A stretch of DNA of 64,000 nucleotides, taken from Nymphaea colorata (Eukaryota; Streptophyta; Magnoliopsida; Nymphaeales; Nymphaeaceae). The notes under the pieces are model-generated. The model was given only the letters and a program-made list of their open reading frames with translations. It made no database searches and was not told where the DNA came from. Position 1 is the stretch's first letter. Every line of letters starts with the position of its first letter. The stretch lies in NCBI RefSeq assembly GCF_008831285.2, contig NC_045138.2, positions 7,655,205 to 7,719,204 of the forward strand, given 5' to 3'. This document shows, in pieces, positions 12,167 to 24,846 of this stretch. Made by a program: the position numbers and the translations under genes.

Positions 12167-12628
12167 TTAAAGATGATTGAAACCATAAAAAATTAGCATG
12201 ATTCTAGGCCCTAATACGATGAACTTTTCAAGTGGTTAATCTCAAATTATTGAAGAGCACTATATTCATGCCAACAAACTTTTTTTACATCGGGTCGCTT
12301 TATCAATCGAAAACTTATTATAATACCAATAATAAACACGTTATCTTATAATAAAAATTATATTGTTAGTATTCCCACCACATCCATACTACCATATCTG
12401 TGTTCAGCAACTATAGATGTCTTGGAAACGATTAGGCAAGTTCAGATCTGGAGAAAATGAGTGAGCATTGAATGCAGTAGCAAACACAAGGTTAGCAGGA
12501 ATACCTTGAATTGCACATTGTTCGTTTAGTCTAATCTTGAGGAGTCCCACCAACACCATTTTGAAAACCTCTAACAGCAACTTGAGTTTATGTCAAAAAG
12601 CTTACTTCAAGTTCAATAACTAACTTGC
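12167..12628. other. Non-coding spacer
   Basis: Upstream of the minus-strand ORF ending at 12166. No promoter element could be assigned and no other gene is seen. Confidence 0.4.
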
Positions 12629-12635
12629 CTCGAGG

Positions 12636-12840
12636 GGCATAGGGTAGCTGGTTGGGCTGATGGGTTAATAAGAGCATGATCATCAGTTCGATTCTTAGGC
12701 ACTACTCCTTTAGACTGCAAACAATGGTAATGTGACACTCTAGTTGACGGGTGTATCACGGGTCTACCTAGGTCCCATAGCAGTCATAGACCCAGGGGAA
12801 AGAAGGGGGGAGCTTTGGCCCTTCTTCGGACAGCTTTTAT
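12636..12840 (+). mobile_element. SINE-like tRNA-derived repeat, copy 1
   Basis: A box-like TAGCTGGTTGG at 12645-12655 and B box-like AGTTCGATTC at 12685-12694 have tRNA-type spacing. Downstream is a conserved tail with TAGGTCCCATAGCAGT and TAGACCCAGGGG. The same tail and a B box at nearly the same distance recur at 28.59-28.79 kb, so this is a dispersed repeat and not a tRNA gene. SINEs are transcribed by RNA polymerase III and mobilised by LINE reverse transcriptase. Confidence 0.5.
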
Positions 12841-13079
12841 GTTAGAGATTGTATTTTATTTCCCACCCATTGATTTATTGAACGTTGGAGATCTTGTTCC
12901 TCTTTGAAAGCTTACATGCTGACGTAAAGACATTTTTTTGATGGAGTGCATTGCCTTGTAAAGAGCTTATGCTCTGTGTGTTCCTCAATGGGACTGCAAC
13001 CTTTTATTATGAGTAACTTTTGTGCATACTACTAAAGAAAAATCACACGAGGCATGGAGTTGTCTCTCATGGATGTAGG

Positions 13080-16000
13080 TCTGGATGACCAAACCACTTA
13101 AAATCTTGTCTTGCCCCAAATCCATAGTCTAAAGAAAGAGGCTCTTTGCATTGCTGATTATGGTAAAATGAAATGCCTATAGGATGAATATGACATATCT
13201 ACCATGGCTTACCCGGATAATGCCCCATCAAGAAGGTTTAGAGAACATGAGGAAGCCTTTCAACTTCTTGCTAGTCTTGAAAATGACTTTGAACATATTC
13301 GAAGTCAAATCCTTTTCTCGCTAGAATTACCCTCAGTTAACATATCTTGTCTATGCTTATGAGAGAAGAATCCCGTAGACTTGTCATCAACTCATATTAA
13401 CACAGGCCTCTAGTTCAATCGGGTGAAGGTTCAGAGAAGGCAGCCTATACTACCAACACCACTGCCTTTGCTGCCACCATGGGGAAAAAGGGCAGTCACA
13501 GCTTCGTTGGAAATAAATCAAAAAAACCAAAATCATAGCAAGTTCACCTATACCTATTTCAAGAAGGACAGACATACCCATGAGAGGTGCTGAACATTGC
13601 ATGGGAAGCCAGGCCCATCTCAATTTCATCAATCAAATGGGCCAACTGCAATAGAAAAAGTCACTGCTACAAAAAATATTAACGCTGCTCAGCTGAAAAA
13701 TATTACAGAACTTCTACAAAATGTTTGCAAACAAAATGAAACAACTGCTATGGTTGCTTCAGTTGCTAGTCCAAATACTTCGTGTGTGGTTCTACTCACT
13801 ATGATTGATTATTGATTCTAGAGCAAGCAAACATGTGTACTTCAATTATAGATCAATCAAATATTAAATGTGTGCATGGAAATAACTACGTGATTATTGC
13901 AAATGGATCAAAGGTAAAAGTAGAAGGTATCAACAATATTCATCTTCTTGATCGTGAGAAAAATATTAATGTTTTAGTTGTTCCTGATCTATCTATGAAC
14001 TTGTTATCAATTTCTAAGCTCACTAATTATTTGAATTGTGATATTATATTTTCACCCTATGATGTGGTGTTTCAGGACAGATTGTCAAAGAAGATAATTG
14101 GTAAGGAAAGATTAGATAAAGGATTGTAAGTGCTGGAACAAGAAAATAAAACCAGGTTTGCTAGACTTGAATGCTCTATGTGGCAACAAAGATTAGGCCA
14201 CCTTTCTAGCTACAAAATAAATAGTGTATTTTTTGTATATTATTATAATTGTCAATCATGTGATGTGTGTCGCTATGCTAAGATGAGTAGACCTCCTTTT
14301 TCAAAATTTGATACTAATGCTGAAAACACATTTGATTTGGTTCATTTTGTTGTGTGGGGTCCAGCCCTTTAGTTTCATATTTTAGTTTTCAATTTTATGT
14401 ACATTTATAGATCAAATTTCAAAGATTACTTAGATTTATTTGCTCAAGTCTAAAGATGAAGTTTTTGATAAATTTCAAATGTTTTATAATATAGTGAAAA
14501 AATCAGTACGAGAAACAAATTAAAGTCTTAATGACTGATAATGGTACTGAATATAAAAATGTTAAATTTGATATGTTTGAAAAACAGTGTGGCATTGATC
14601 ACCAATTCACTTATTTGGGCACTCCTCAACAAAACAGAGTTTCAAAAATAAAAAATCGTCATCTTCTTGAAGTTACTCATAGTTTGTTATTCCAAATGAA
14701 TGTTCCTAAGATTTATTAGAGTGATGTCGTCATGAATGCATGTTATATTATTAATTGATTTCCTAGTAAAAATCTTTAGGATCATGCTCCCCTTGATATT
14801 ATAAAGGAACATAAGGTCAATTTAAATCACATGTGAACCTTTGGATATGTTGTTTTTGTAGCTATGTAGTGGAAAACGTAAACAAACTTAGTAGTTGTGC
14901 TCTCAAATGTACCTTTTTTAGGGTACTTTGTTTCTCAAGAAGGATGTTGATGCTATAATATAGAAAAAAAGTAGTTCTTTGTATCAAGGCATGTTGTGTT
15001 TGCTGAAACCACACCTTATTTTGATCTTCCAATCCAGAAAATCATGTTCCTGAGGGAGAGTTTTCCTCTCACATCTAACATTCTTTGTGAGATTTGCTTT
15101 TCAGGGGAGAGTGTGTTGTCGGCTACTAATCCTTACAATGAGTTTACAATCATTACCAAGAAGCCAAGAGAGACTCGATGTGAATAAAGGCCATGGATGA
15201 AGAAATTAGTGTTTTGCATAAAAACAAATTTAAAATATTGTCACACTATGTCCTTAAAAAAAAGTTAGTTGGTTGTTGCTAGGTGTTCAAAATAAAACAC
15301 AAAAGTAATGAGAGTATTGAAAAATATAAGGCCAAACTTGTGGCAAAGCGATATACACATACACAAGACAGCTTATGAGGTGATGTTTGTGTCTGTAATG
15401 AAATTAAATACCATTAGGGTGATGTTATATGTTGCACGCAATTATAATTTATGATTGTATCAATTGGATGTTAAAAATGCATTTCTGCAGATCGACTTGA
15501 AAAAATAGGTGTATATAAATATTCCTCCTAAACATCTTCAAGAAGCTAACAAAAAATTGGTGTGTAGGCTTCACATGGCAACCTATGGTTTGAAACAATC
15601 TCTGAGGGCATAGCATTACCGGTTGAGTAATTTTTTAGAACAGCATGACTTCACAAGAAGCAATGCTGACAACTCTTTATTTGTTAAATGGAAGGATGAC
15701 AATCTGGTTATCATGTTAGTATATGTGTACGACATTATCCTGACATGGACTGATGAAGAAGGGGCCCTAAAAACTAAAAAGTTGCTTCACAATGCTTTTG
15801 ACATAAAGGATCTAGGAAAATTTTGTTATTTTTTTAGCATTGAAATTGCTCAATCAAGCAAAGGACTTTTGCTTTCTCAACAAAGATATACCTTAGTTTG
15901 CTTAAAAATGCAGGAAAAATTGGGTGCAAGCCAGTAGAGACACCAATTGAAGTTAGATAAAAAATTGAAGTTGTTTGAAATGACCATGTCTGCAACAAGA

Positions 16001-16420
16001 ACAGCTACCAACGGCTACTAGGGAAGCTTATATATTTTATCATTACTAGACCAGACATAACCTATGTAGCTATTATAGCTAGCTAGTGTATGCATCTGCC
16101 TATAGAACATCATTCACAAATTGTCAATCACATTTTGCAATACTTAAAAAGAACTCTGGGACAAGGCATATGGTACAAAAGAAATAGTTATCATCAAATT
16201 CATGGATTCGATGGAGATTGGGCAGACAGTTCAGATTGAAAATTTACAACTAGTTATTGTGCATTTGTTGGAGGAAATATTGTGTCTTGGAAAAGTAAGA
16301 AACAGAATGTGGTGTCTAGATCTAGAGTTGAAGCATAATATCAAGCTATGGTTACAGGAGTTTAGTTTAGTGGAGTAGTGCCACAGCAGTTAACATGTGT
16401 GGTGTAGCAATTATAGGATG
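13080..16420 (+). mobile_element. Decayed Ty1/Copia retrotransposon (internal region)
   Basis: Domains appear in Copia order over about 3.3 kb but in broken frames. Gag is at about 13200-13620, with a degraded knuckle and a TLHGKP tail. The protease/post-protease region is at 13812-14129 (IANGSKVKVEGI, LLSISKLT, IIFSPYDVVFQD). GAG-pre-integrase is at 14130-14370 (MWQQRLGHLS, FDLVH..VWGP). The integrase core is at 14530-14760 (TDNGTEY, GTPQQN, KNRHLLEVT, LLFQMNVPK). Reverse transcriptase is at about 15185-15940 (LDVKNAFL, YGLKQS, MLVYVYDIILT, in which one Asp of the YVDD motif is lost). RNase H runs to about 16410 (STTGYCAFVGG-like, VSWKSKKQNVVSRSRVEAEY). Numerous stops and shifts break it, and no LTR pair could be recognised. 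The YVYDI change at the catalytic Asp box alone would inactivate it. Confidence 0.85.
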
Positions 16421-17592
16421 CAAAAAGCAGCTAAAGTTCTCAAATTTAAAATTGTTGCTATATGTTGTTTGTCTTTTTATTTATGCCATTTTGTATTTTC
16501 ATTCATTTAACCAGTTGTAACTGACTGATTCCGTGACCACCATTTTTTTACGATGTTGCACTAACTTTTAGGATGGGCCGCTAAAAAAATAGAATCTGGG
16601 CCGTTTGCAGAACTCACTTTCCTAATATGCTATCAAACGCCATCCGTGGAACAAAGTTAAATATAATGATCAAACCCCACTTCTTTTCACCGTCATTTTT
16701 CAAAATTTGTGTATATTATGCATAAAATGTAAGTATTTCATAAGTTATAATATTTAAAAAATGCAATGATAAAATAAATTACAACATGGAAAAGCATAGT
16801 CATAGAATAAATTATACGTATATAATAGCAAAGAATGAGCATATCCTACAAATTTGTATTTTTAATTTATCAAACTGAAAGTGGAGACTGATTGACAAAA
16901 GGAAGGGTGAGAGAAACTTGGAAAGTTTAGTACATTATATCGTTAGTTGAAGCTTAGACCTTGCTTTTTTCCCAAGGGTTTAGGGCTGCTTCGAGTTGTA
17001 AATGATCCTGCAACTTGCAACTCGAACGCCCTTTAACTCCAATGTTCGGCTTTGAACTAGACATGTGCTGCTTATGCGCCACCATGCCTGCCCCAATTGC
17101 ACTACGTCTAGGACAGGTTAAACGTTTGAAAAAAAAAAAAGAACAGGTTTGAATGAAAAAGATTTTAAACTGACGTGTTCTGTCTGCCATTTTATAAGTA
17201 GATCAGATTAAAAGCATTTAAAATTTCCTACACCAAATCTTTTTTTATTTATCAATAATCGGTTTTCCTAGATTCCATTTGTATGAAACTTATGGAAGTT
17301 GTTCCAATATTGATTTAATTTGAATAGTTATACGTGCATTAATGGCTATTTAGTAACCTACGTTTTATTATATTTTTCTTAAATGCGTGAAAAATCAAAC
17401 TCACCTGCCAATTAAAAATTTTGAAATGGATGTTTTAACTGATTTTTTGTATAAAAATGCTAGCATAATATATCAAATTAACTAACAATGGCAACATGCA
17501 ACCTATAGGAAAACTGAGCCCTAGGCAGCACATGTTCAACCCCCATTTATACACGAATAAATATTTGGTAAGTGATTACAAGAATAGCTTAA
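16421..17592. other. AT-rich non-coding stretch
   Basis: No gene recognised apart from the possible SINE-like segment listed at 16985-17125. Confidence 0.4.
16985..17125 (-). mobile_element. Possible SINE-like, tRNA-derived repeat
   Basis: On the minus strand, A box-like TAGTGCAATTGG (17104-17093) and B box-like GTTCAAAGCC (17058-17049) lie ~45 bp apart, in the order expected of a Pol III promoter. The flanks do not form a tRNA cloverleaf that I could recognise. No second copy was seen in the window. Confidence 0.3.
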
Positions 17593-17600
17593 AGTACAAG

Positions 17601-18069
17601 TAGTTATTACTTTAGCTCGACCCGTTTATTAAACAAGTCGAGTTCGAGTTAAGAAATGAGCTCGACAACATAAATGAGTCGAGCTCAAATTGAGCAGGCT
17701 CGACATAGTTAAACTCGGTTAAGCTCTTAAAAGAAAATATAGAGAATATGTCCCATAAAGTTATCAAAAAAAGAGGTTACACAAATGGATATGCATGTGA
17801 GGTATGTGAGAGGTTCCATGATCAAATATGCATGTCGGCTCTTTCTTTAAATAATAAATTTTTTACAAAATGCTTGCTCTGCTCAATCCAATCTTCGGCT
17901 CGAGCTTAAACGATCTGAATCGAACCGACTTTGAGTTTTAAGAACTCAAGCCGAGTCGAGCTCGAGCTAATGAAATCGAACTTGACTTGAGCTCTTGCTG
18001 AGTTCGAGTTTCTTTCAAAACACTCAAGCTGAGTTCAAACTGGCTCAGCTCGGCTCTTGAACATCCCTA
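17601..18069. mobile_element. hAT-type MITE (GAGCTCGA family)
   Basis: The right end reads TTGAACATCCCTA, matching the terminal motif TAGGGATGT of the elements at 26.7 and 27.8 kb. Flanking 8-bp duplications are AGTACAAG (17593-17600) and TGTACAAG (18070-18077), 7 of 8 identical. The left end is poorly preserved. The interior is filled with GAGCTCGA / CGAGTTCGAG words and has no coding capacity. Confidence 0.6.
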
Positions 18070-18633
18070 TGTACAAGTGACGATGAAAAAGATAGCTAAA
18101 AGTAGCAGCATTGTAAGAAACTCATGAACCGAACAGGCAGCCTGCAATCTCTCTCGTCCGCAATTTCGAATGGAGCCATTGCTTCTTTTGACAAGGCACT
18201 TGTTTTTCACATTGCGAGAGTGAGGAGGGGGAGCGCCGAGGTGAGCGAGATTGAGGAGGAGGAGGAGCGCGGAGGTAGGGGAGGCTCCGTAGGGGCCTTC
18301 CCCCGGCGATGGGCTTCCAGAGATGAAGCAGGAGGTGGTGCCTGCGATGATCGGCGTTGCACCAATGGATGAGGAGCCTCTGCTGATTGGGGAACCAAGT
18401 TGCATTCAAGGTTAGTCTTCTCTTTCTCCCCTTTTACCAGTTAACGATATGGATGATTTTGTGCCTCCTCTGCTTCTCTCCTCTGGGAATGGGGAATCTG
18501 AGGGGTAGATGCATGGAGAAGAAGTGGTCTCTGCAGTTGGAAATAGGAAATCCCTTCTAGGGAATGCTTGCCGTGTAGAGGGAAACGCTTGCCAGGGTGC
18601 GGCAGTGGGTGATCCAAAAAGCAATTTGGGGGT

Positions 18634-19590
18634 GTGGGCACTAGAGGGCTTCCTCGGCCTCAAACTTGGGCGGACCATGCTGCAGGTTGCGGCCCTGACC
18701 GGGAAGAGGATCTACCTCCCTTAAAAGTTATTCTCGGCAAGGGTCGGCCAAGAATAGTGGTGACTGAGGAAGGCCTCCAAAACATGATGAAACCCTTCAA
18801 ATGGTCGGCAGTCTGTTGTTTCATGGGTTCAACCTCAAAAGTCAGTGGAAACATCTCTAAGCTCATTACTGGCCTGCTTACGCAATGGATGGGGAGAATA
18901 TCTCCTCACATCTCCCTTCTCAATAAAGGGGACTTTCTTATTCGAGTGGCAAGCGGAGAGGAACTTAACCTCGTATTGAAAAAACGCACTTGGAAAGTGA
19001 GCAGTAGGGTTCTGATGGCTGCCAGTTGGAGCCCTGGCCAACCGCTTGAGATTAATCCAAGAACTACCACTCCTTTGTGGGTGAGGCTGTCAGGTCTTCC
19101 ACCATATTTTTGGAACTAGCGAATCTTCAAAGCAGTGGCAATGGGACTGCAAGGTGACTTCCTAGAGGCAGACACTCCCAAAGATCAAATGTCCCGCACT
19201 AATTTCGCCCACATACTATTGGATCTCCCCATCCAATCTGAACTCCCGCCAGAGGTGGAGATTGACCTGGGAGGTGGCCACATCCTCGCACAAGCAACAG
19301 TTTATGAAGATCGCCTCCGCTTCTGCCAAATGTGTGGTGTGAATTCCCATCCACCGAAGGATTTCCCTAAAATTCTTAACTCAAAAGTGAAAGATGACTT
19401 TAGAACTCTGGAGGCTGGACACAAGGTCACTAGAATTTCTCTCAACAGAGGAAACGGGCTTTCAAGCGGGTCACGACTGGAGCACTTTACTGAAGCTAAC
19501 AGGTTTGAAGTGTTATCTGAAACAGAAGAGGATTATGGCCCTCACGACAAAACCAAGGAGGGGCCAGAGAAGTTGCATCAAAAGACATAG
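18634..19590 (+). pseudogene. LINE ORF1 remnant (DUF4283 + zinc knuckle)
   Basis: The first frame (18634-19119) carries the DUF4283 pattern of plant LINE ORF1: MKPFKWSAVCCFMGST, GDFLIRVASGEEL, VLMAASWSPGQPLEIN, PLWVRLSGLPPYFW. A TAG at about 19117 interrupts it, and the same frame resumes at 19135 with GLQGDFLEAD and a single degenerate knuckle (CQMCGVNSHPPKDF). Known of the family: ORF1 product binds LINE RNA. The stop suggests it is inactive. Confidence 0.75.
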
Positions 19591-20095
19591 CAGAAAGGTC
19601 ATGCCCCTCTTTGTGCGCCCAAAGGAAAAGGGGCAAAAGCAAATCGCGTAATCCAGAGAAGGGTCAAAACAATAGTCATACATCCACTGAGTGCCTCCCT
19701 AATTCGTTTGTCTCCAAGCCTCCAGATGGGCAGGAGTCTTCTTGTGATGTCCCTCGAGGGTTTTCCTTTTCTTCACCTAGTCATCTGGGGCAAGATGGAG
19801 TTGTCAGTTCTTCCAGTCAAAAAGGCGCAATAGAGGATCCTCGCCATGAGAAATCAGATTAAGTCGCGGGTCTAAACATACATGTAGGGGGAGGGGAAGC
19901 AAGGGAAGCAGAGGTCAGAAAATCATAAAGGACATATCAAACTTTAATCTTCTCCTGCATGATGACCTTGAAGGAGTGGGCAACAAACGTAAAAGAACTT
20001 TCTATGACTCCTCTCCGGATTTTGTCCTTAACCCCCAGGTTCAGCCCTATGGGGGAGTCCAAGGAGGGTGAGATGCCCATATCAGATTCTCTTTC

Positions 20096-23000
20096 ATGAA
20101 TTTCATGTCAAGGAATGTAAGAGGGTTGGTTAGACGGGAGACTAACCTTGAACTCTTGTCTCTTCTTCAAGCTTTCTCCCTGGATGGTTTTGCTTAATTG
20201 ACACAATGCTCTCTATAAACAAGTGCCAACAATGGCAGCTTATTATGAAGAATTATGGTATGGTTTCTAATACTCATTTGTCCTCTGGGGTTACCTGTAT
20301 CCTCTGTGTGTGGGATTCAGCAAGGCTTAAAGTTCAAGTTGTGGTGATACATCATTGTTGGATTATCTTAAGATGTTCTAGGCGAGGCTCCCAGGAGATT
20401 TTCTATGTGGGAGGAATTTATCTTCCCACAAACCCATATGCTGGGCAGGTGGAATTCCAGAAACTTCACTCTCTCCTTCAACATCTTGAGGAACCAGCTT
20501 TGTTGATGGGTGATTTTAATTGCATGTTGGGCCCACAAGGCAAAACTGGCAATAGTCCCTCCCTTTTTTCCTGCAACAATTTTGCCTCCTTCGTGGCGAG
20601 CAATAGCTTTAGACCTCTGATAGATCCTAAAAGGACCTTCACTTGGACTAATAACAGCAGAAACATAGAAACTATCTTTTGCAAGTTGGATTGATGTCTG
20701 TTGAACTTGGCATGGCGTCAGAAATGGTCAGAGAGAAATCAATTGAAAGTGGTGATTCGATCTTCTTCTGATTGTTCACCACGTGTCTTCTCATCATCCT
20801 TCTCTGAAATTGGTCACACTCGCCCTAGACTTTTCAAGTTCTTTAGTAGCTGGACTCAGCTACCTGAGAGCCACAGGATAGTGGCTGAGCCTTGGTCTCG
20901 TCGTGATCCAGGCTGCCCCCTAATTAGGGTTTTCTCGAAGCTTGAAAGAGTAAGGAAAGACTTATCTAGATGGTACAAACACAAGGTTGGGGATGTGGCT
21001 CTACGCATCAACAGCCTAAAGCGAGGATGCCCAAATCAGGTGTGAAGCGGGAGATAGTTCCACGACTCCTATGGAAATGTTGCCTAGGCAAGAGTTGTCC
21101 AGTGCACTTTTGGAAGAAGAAAATTAGTGGAGACAAAAGGCTAGGATTAAATGGCTCCGAGAGGGGGACAGAAATACGGCCTTTTTTTAAAGAGTGGTGA
21201 AGGGGCGTCGTGTCAAAAACCAAATCCTCACAATGGAAGAAAGTGGTTTGGAGTTTGAGGACCAAAATATGATTCAGCAAATCTGTTTCAACTATTTTTC
21301 TAATCTTCTTGGCACTACGGATGGCTGGGGTGAGAGTCTTCTAGGTTTATGAGATGGAGAGGTTGTTTCAAAGACAGAAAACCAAAATTTGATTAAACCA
21401 GTCACTAGAGAAGAGGTAAAATAGGTGGTCTTCGAGTCTGACCCAGACAGCGCTCTTGGGCCAGACGGTTTCCCTGCCTCTTTCTTTAGATTTTATTGGA
21501 ATATAGTGGGGGACGATATTTTTGAGGTCATGCATAGGTCTTTATGAATTCAGGGAAGCTAGTGAAGAAGATAAACAAGTCTATGATATCTCTTATTCCT
21601 AAACATGAGAGCGCAAAAAGGGTCACTGAGTTTCTCCTGATTGCTCTATGCAACTCATTGTATAAATTCATGTCCAAATTGTTGGCCAATAGGATGAAAA
21701 GCATACTCGCAAGGATTATTGGAAGAGAGCAGAGTGCTTTTATCTGGGGCAGATCTATTTATGAAAATATTATTTTAGCCCATGAAAAATTGTTCACAAG
21801 CTGCAATCCTCCAAGAGACCTTTTTGCTACTTAAAACTTGGCTTGTTTGAAGCATATAATTTGGTAAATTGGAAATTCCTTGAAAATGCTCTGCACAAGG
21901 TGGGATTTTCTGAAGCATGGGTTATGTACATCATGTTAAGGGTGGGTATCGGGCCGGGCCGGCTCGGCCCGGCCCATTTAAATTAAAAAAATATTTTTAA
22001 ATTATAAAATAACATTTTTTTAATATAAAATGTATTTATTAAGAATAAAAAATATTATTAAAAAAAATTAAAAAATATATATATATATATTTTTAACTTA
22101 CCGGGCCTAAATGGGCCTAGCCAGGCCGGCCTGGCGGCGGCCCGGCCCGACGCCCAGCCTTACGTCATGTCATGTGTCACCTCTGCCTCTGCTTTGGTCT
22201 TAGTTAATGGGGTTCAAGGTGAGTATTTCTACCTTGCTCATGGGCTTCGCCAGGGAGACCCAATATCTCCTTATCTCTTCATTGTCATTATGGAAATTTT
22301 CAGAAGGGCTATCTTTGGGAGGATGACAAACCGCTTATTTAGGCCTCCCCTCATACCTCATGTGGGTCGTGCCCCCCCTTTTCTTGCCTTTACGGATGAT
22401 GTCCTCCTTTTTAGCGACATTTCACATGTTTCGATAGAGCAAGTGCAAGAAACATGCGGCTCCTAGGGACCAATGCAGGTTTGAAGGTTAACTCCCAAAA
22501 ATCTAATATCTATTTTTCTGATGCAGTGCCGGCTGAGGCGAAAGATAGGATTTGTGCCACTCTTGGCTGGCCTTGTGATGCCCTCCCTATGTCTTACTTT
22601 TGGCTGCCTTTGTTTGTTGGTAAACTTAAGGACGATTGGTACCAACCCCTTATCAACAAGGTTGAAAAATGTCTTCCTTTGTGGAAGTCGGTCACCCTCT
22701 CCTATGCCGGATGACTATGCCTCCTCAAACATCTCCTTAGCAGCGTTATTGGCTTTTGGACGTTAGTCTTTGCTCTTCCAAGAAAGTTGTCCGGGTTCTT
22801 GCCGCATCCATGGCCAATTTTTTATGGGGTGGAGATGGGAACTCTAGAGCAAGGCACCTATTGGCTTGGAACTAAGTCTGCAAACCTTACTCGGAAGGAG
22901 GCATGGGTTTACCACATCTAGAAGAATGGTCTATGGCATGCCGGGTAAAATGGTCCGTTTTCATCTGTGGTCATGAAGTTAATTGAACCAAATTCTACCA

Positions 23001-24175
23001 CAAGAAATATGTTACACCAAGGAGTCTATGGGTTATTAAGCCCAAAGCGAAAAAATCTTGGTTTTTCAAGAACTACATAATGTCATGGTATCTAGTTAAG
23101 GGAAATGTTGTGTGGCAGATCAGCCGAGGTAACATAAGCTATTGGTATGGTAAATGGGGAGGCCACATTCTGGCTGATGCTCTCCTAGAAGAGGAACTAT
23201 TATTCCTCCAGGAATCGAGAACAATGACCATCCAATAAATTTAAGAATCTGATCTCTTCCTTGCACCTGAGTTCAGCGCAGTTCTATGTAGGCTTTACAT
23301 GCCTAAACCTCAATTGGGTAGTGGTCCAGATGTTCTCCATTATGTTGGGAGGTTTGCCCTTGATGGTAAGGTGAGAGATACCTAGGAGGATACTAGAGAG
23401 AAGTGGGCTAAGGAAACTTGGAAGGAATTCATTTGGAATAATGATGTTCACCCTCGTGGCGTTGGTTCACTTACATTGCTGTTAATGGTCGTCTCCCTAC
23501 TCAAGATAGACAAAAGAAGAGGGGACTATCCCTAGCAAATTGATGTCCTATTTGTACTGCTGCCGAAGAGTGGGCATATGTTGCTGAATGCCGTCTTGCA
23601 TGAAAAATATGGAACTTGGCCTCTAAGAAATTTGGAAAGAAAATTGGGGGAGGAAGAAATATCATAGATAAATTAAAGTGTTGGTACAGTTGTAGCTTCA
23701 AGAGAGGATGGGTCACTTGTTGTTGGAGAGTTTGCTTTGAAACAGTAATCTGGAGTATATGGAAATGGAGAAACAAGCGATTTCTTGGGGGAGATAGCAG
23801 AATCACAGACCTGATGTGTTCGTAGATATGGTTGGACTATGCAAGTAGTTTTCTGCCCTTCTTGATTGCCAGCCTAAGGAATTTTTGGAAATGCAACTTT
23901 GGACCAGTTTAGGCATTCTTCTGGGCGAATGGCTAACCACTCAACCTAACCAGAGAATTATCCAAATAGCATCTAGGAAAACTAATGGTGCTTGCTGGGT
24001 TGCGGTTAAGGTAAATAGAACCAAAGATGTTTTTGACATGGAAAATCCTTTCTGCCGCAGATCAATATCTCCCTTCCCTGAGACAACAGAGATGTTAGCT
24101 TGGATGCTTCTTCACTTTGACTTCAATGGTTGCTCCACCATAACCATCGGTGCTAACAACAGGAAATGGAAATAG
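20096..24175 (+). pseudogene. LINE ORF2 remnant (endonuclease, reverse transcriptase, zf-RVT)
   Basis: ORF2 opens at 20096 with MNFMSRNVRGL, the usual N-terminus of the AP-type endonuclease; in the family this reads S-W-N-V-R-G-L, so the Trp is lost. A TAA stop follows near 20195. Endonuclease motifs GDFNCML and FTWTNNS..LD are at 20510-20695. Reverse transcriptase begins at about 21544 (ISLIPKHESAKRVTEF, REQSAFIWGRSI). It is interrupted by the nested MITE and resumes at 22167 with LVNGVQG, LRQGDPISPYLF and FTDDVLLF in place of FADD. The zf-RVT region lies at about 23430-23620 (CPICTAAEEWA). Multiple stops make it non-functional. Confidence 0.8.
21937..22162. mobile_element. GGCCCGG-rich hAT-type MITE nested in LINE ORF2
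   Basis: 226 bp with ends TAAGGGTGGG and CCCAGCCTTA (complement TAAGGCTGGG), an AT-rich core, and GGCCCGG/GGCCGGG-rich arms. Flanking 8-bp copies are CATCATGT (21929-21936) and CGTCATGT (22163-22170). Removing it rejoins the reverse transcriptase reading just before LVNG, so it inserted after the LINE. Confidence 0.7.
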
Positions 24176-24420
24176 TGGCTTAGCTCTCTTATTGAAGGTA
24201 GAGAGGGAGATAGGTCCGCTCCCCAAATCATGGCTAACAAAGTTCAACTATTATACATCACAAACGAAAATCAAGATGTGCAAACTCTTTCCTTGCTGCC
24301 CTTAGTTTGAGGTTCAATGTATTCACTTGTATAGGTTGCAGTAATTTTTCATTAGTTTTCCTATAAATATTGTTTTTTGGCGTTGTTGGATTAATAAAGT
24401 TTTGGTGGACTCCTCCAGCA

Positions 24421-24838
24421 GCTTTGATGCAGAAGAGGAATTGAAATCAGCCGGGTTTTGGATGTTTCCGAACGACAAAATATTTGAAAATTGTTGCTAA
24501 CGAACACCATGCAACAGAAGTACGAGTAGACAGTCTTTGATATAGTAGCAGTTATAGTGATACTACATTTATTGTACATTTAAATATTTAGTCATATGAC
24601 AACATGTGGCAGCTGACAAATTTCAATTTTCATATTAATTGAGCAATACTAGTTTATATTTTTCTTCTATGTTTTGCTTTGAAAAGTGGGGCACCATAGA
24701 AACTGTGCTTGTTCGAAATATGCTGAAAGATTGAATACTGGGGCCTATTCGAATGCTCAAATGACCAAAATGCCCTTGATATAAAAAGTACAAACAAGGT
24801 CAAAAGTGGAAAGAGCAAGTACAACCTCTCACGCAGTC
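24421..24838. other. Non-coding spacer
   Basis: Between the LINE 3' end and the next element. No gene recognised. Confidence 0.4.
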
Positions 24839-24846
24839 AGTGGTGG

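Larger units (their letters stand above)
18100..24420 (+). mobile_element. Decayed L1-type LINE with DUF4283 ORF1
   Basis: A non-LTR element of about 6.3 kb: GC-rich 5' leader, ORF1 (about 18634-19590), ORF2 (about 20096-24175) with endonuclease, reverse transcriptase and C-terminal zf-RVT region, then a 3' UTR with TTAATAAAG at about 24389. Both frames are broken by stops and shifts, and ORF2 is further split by a 226-bp MITE at 21937. I could not fix the target duplication or a poly(A) tail. Confidence 0.85.

Noticed and set aside
12636-12700. Possible tRNA gene
   Set aside because: A and B boxes are present, but the sequence does not fold into a cloverleaf with an acceptor stem, and the downstream tail recurs at 28.6 kb, as in a SINE.
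18124-18678. Frames of 60-95 codons in the GC-rich block before LINE ORF1
   Set aside because: Overlapping frames on both strands in the LINE 5' leader, without domain signatures.
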